Below are positions 63,682-64,000 of a stretch of DNA of 64,000 nt, piece after piece. Each line of letters starts with the position of its first letter. The first letter of the stretch is position 1. Location of the stretch: contig NZ_BMGR01000002.1 in assembly GCF_014640295.1 (NCBI RefSeq), positions 248,001 to 312,000 of the forward strand, written 5' to 3'. The stretch is from Paenibacillus abyssi (lineage in GTDB: Bacteria > Bacillota > Bacilli > Paenibacillales > Paenibacillaceae). Under the pieces are notes generated by a model. That model did not search any database. It saw nothing but the letters and a program-made list of their open reading frames with translations, and had not been told where the DNA came from. Made by a program: the position numbers and the translations under genes.

Positions 63682-64000
63682 CGTTCATCCCCCTTAAGTA
63701 CAATATTTTCCCCGGCTGCGGCGAGCTCCCGGTAAAAGAAGCCGCCCGCTCCTCGATCTAACAATTCGTTATACGCTGCGCAAGTTTGCGCTGCAATCCG
63801 TTCCCAGTTATAGACCGTATTCACTTTATGCAGCGCTTTTTGGACCATAGATTGGGCCATCGTTTCCTGCTTCAGCATCTTGATCATATGCTGTGATAAG
63901 GACAAGGCATCTCCCGGAAGCACAGTGAAGCCATCCTCACCGTGGTTGATAATCTCATGCAGTCCGCCTACGCCGGATACAATGACCGGAGCACCGGCCG
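63678..64000 (-). CDS. glycosyltransferase family 4, C-terminal part (5' end outside window)
   Basis: The frame is open to the window edge. The visible 106 codons contain APVIVSGVGGLHEIINHGED, the donor-sugar site of GT4 (glycosyltransferase group 1) enzymes, then the usual C-terminal helices (MAQSMVQKALHKVNTVYNWE). It should transfer a sugar from a nucleotide-sugar, perhaps one made by the overlapping nucleotidyltransferase. A glycogen-synthase-like or cell-wall role cannot be decided from this part. Confidence 0.85.
   Translation of the reverse strand, partial: AGAPVIVSGVGGLHEIINHGEDGFTVLPGDALSLSQHMIKMLKQETMAQSMVQKALHKVNTVYNWERIAAQTCAAYNELLDRGAGGFFYRELAAAGENIVLKGDER

Noticed and set aside
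1-64000. CRISPR array, tRNA or rRNA genes, prophage or integrative element
   Set aside because: No regularly spaced repeats, no cloverleaf or rRNA-like sequence and no integrase or phage structural gene were seen in reading the window; only the IS1182 remnant is mobile DNA.

Overview
The window looks like chromosomal DNA of a spore-forming, low-to-mid G+C Gram-positive of the Paenibacillus type. The reasons are strong AGGAGG-type ribosome sites, sigma-A promoters, Fur boxes of the Bacillus 7-1-7 form, Spo0A-type boxes, a spore-cortex deacetylase (PdaA), KinA-like PAS kinases, Mn-dependent pyrophosphatase, a bacterial NO synthase and a guanidine-I riboswitch. I see no rRNA, tRNA, CRISPR array or prophage. 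The only mobile DNA recognised is a decayed IS1182-type remnant near 10.1-10.4 kb. The species is not identified.

Layout. 0-6 kb: a membrane sensor kinase cut by the window edge, dGTPase, a Gfo/Idh oxidoreductase, and a Cache-GGDEF diguanylate cyclase whose promoter carries Spo0A-like boxes. 6-10 kb: a MarR-MMPL exporter pair, then IS debris. 10-14.5 kb: aldo-keto reductase, modAB without modC, a DJ-1/PfpI protein and a Fur-box-controlled nitroreductase. 14.6-19 kb: a MarR-controlled heterodimeric ABC exporter. 19-28.7 kb: AraC regulator, ppaC, a PhyH-HEAT fusion, pdaA, catalase, adenosine deaminase, YceI, and a YdjM-like membrane protein behind a LexA-like box. 28.8-34 kb: a second heterodimeric ABC exporter and fumC.

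34-43.8 kb: a guanidine-I riboswitch leads two DUF1989 proteins and a biotin-dependent carboxylase of the 'urea carboxylase' family. By context this is a guanidine carboxylase operon. It follows a BmrCD-like ABC exporter whose leader holds a 28-codon peptide and two intrinsic terminators, the layout of an antibiotic-sensing attenuator. 43.8-48.9 kb: small proteins, an unexplained perfect Fur box, a rhamnogalacturonan acetylesterase with a tandem rhamnose-mutarotase-like protein, NO synthase and an iron-dependent alcohol dehydrogenase. 48.9-54.5 kb: a complete YclNOPQ-like siderophore importer with an AraC regulator fused to a siderophore-binding domain, under several Fur boxes. 54.5-64 kb: a TVP38 membrane protein, small proteins, an HNH nuclease, a YghZ-like reductase, a GH15-like protein, a triple-PAS kinase, and a nucleotidyltransferase with an inactive-looking mutase domain that overlaps a glycosyltransferase cut by the window end.

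Themes are iron control (Fur boxes at four places), drug export (three asymmetric ABC heterodimers and one MMPL pump, each heterodimer apparently under a different control) and sporulation-linked signalling. Starts were chosen by ribosome-site spacing where the longest frame had none. Functions come from motif recognition by eye; no database search was run.
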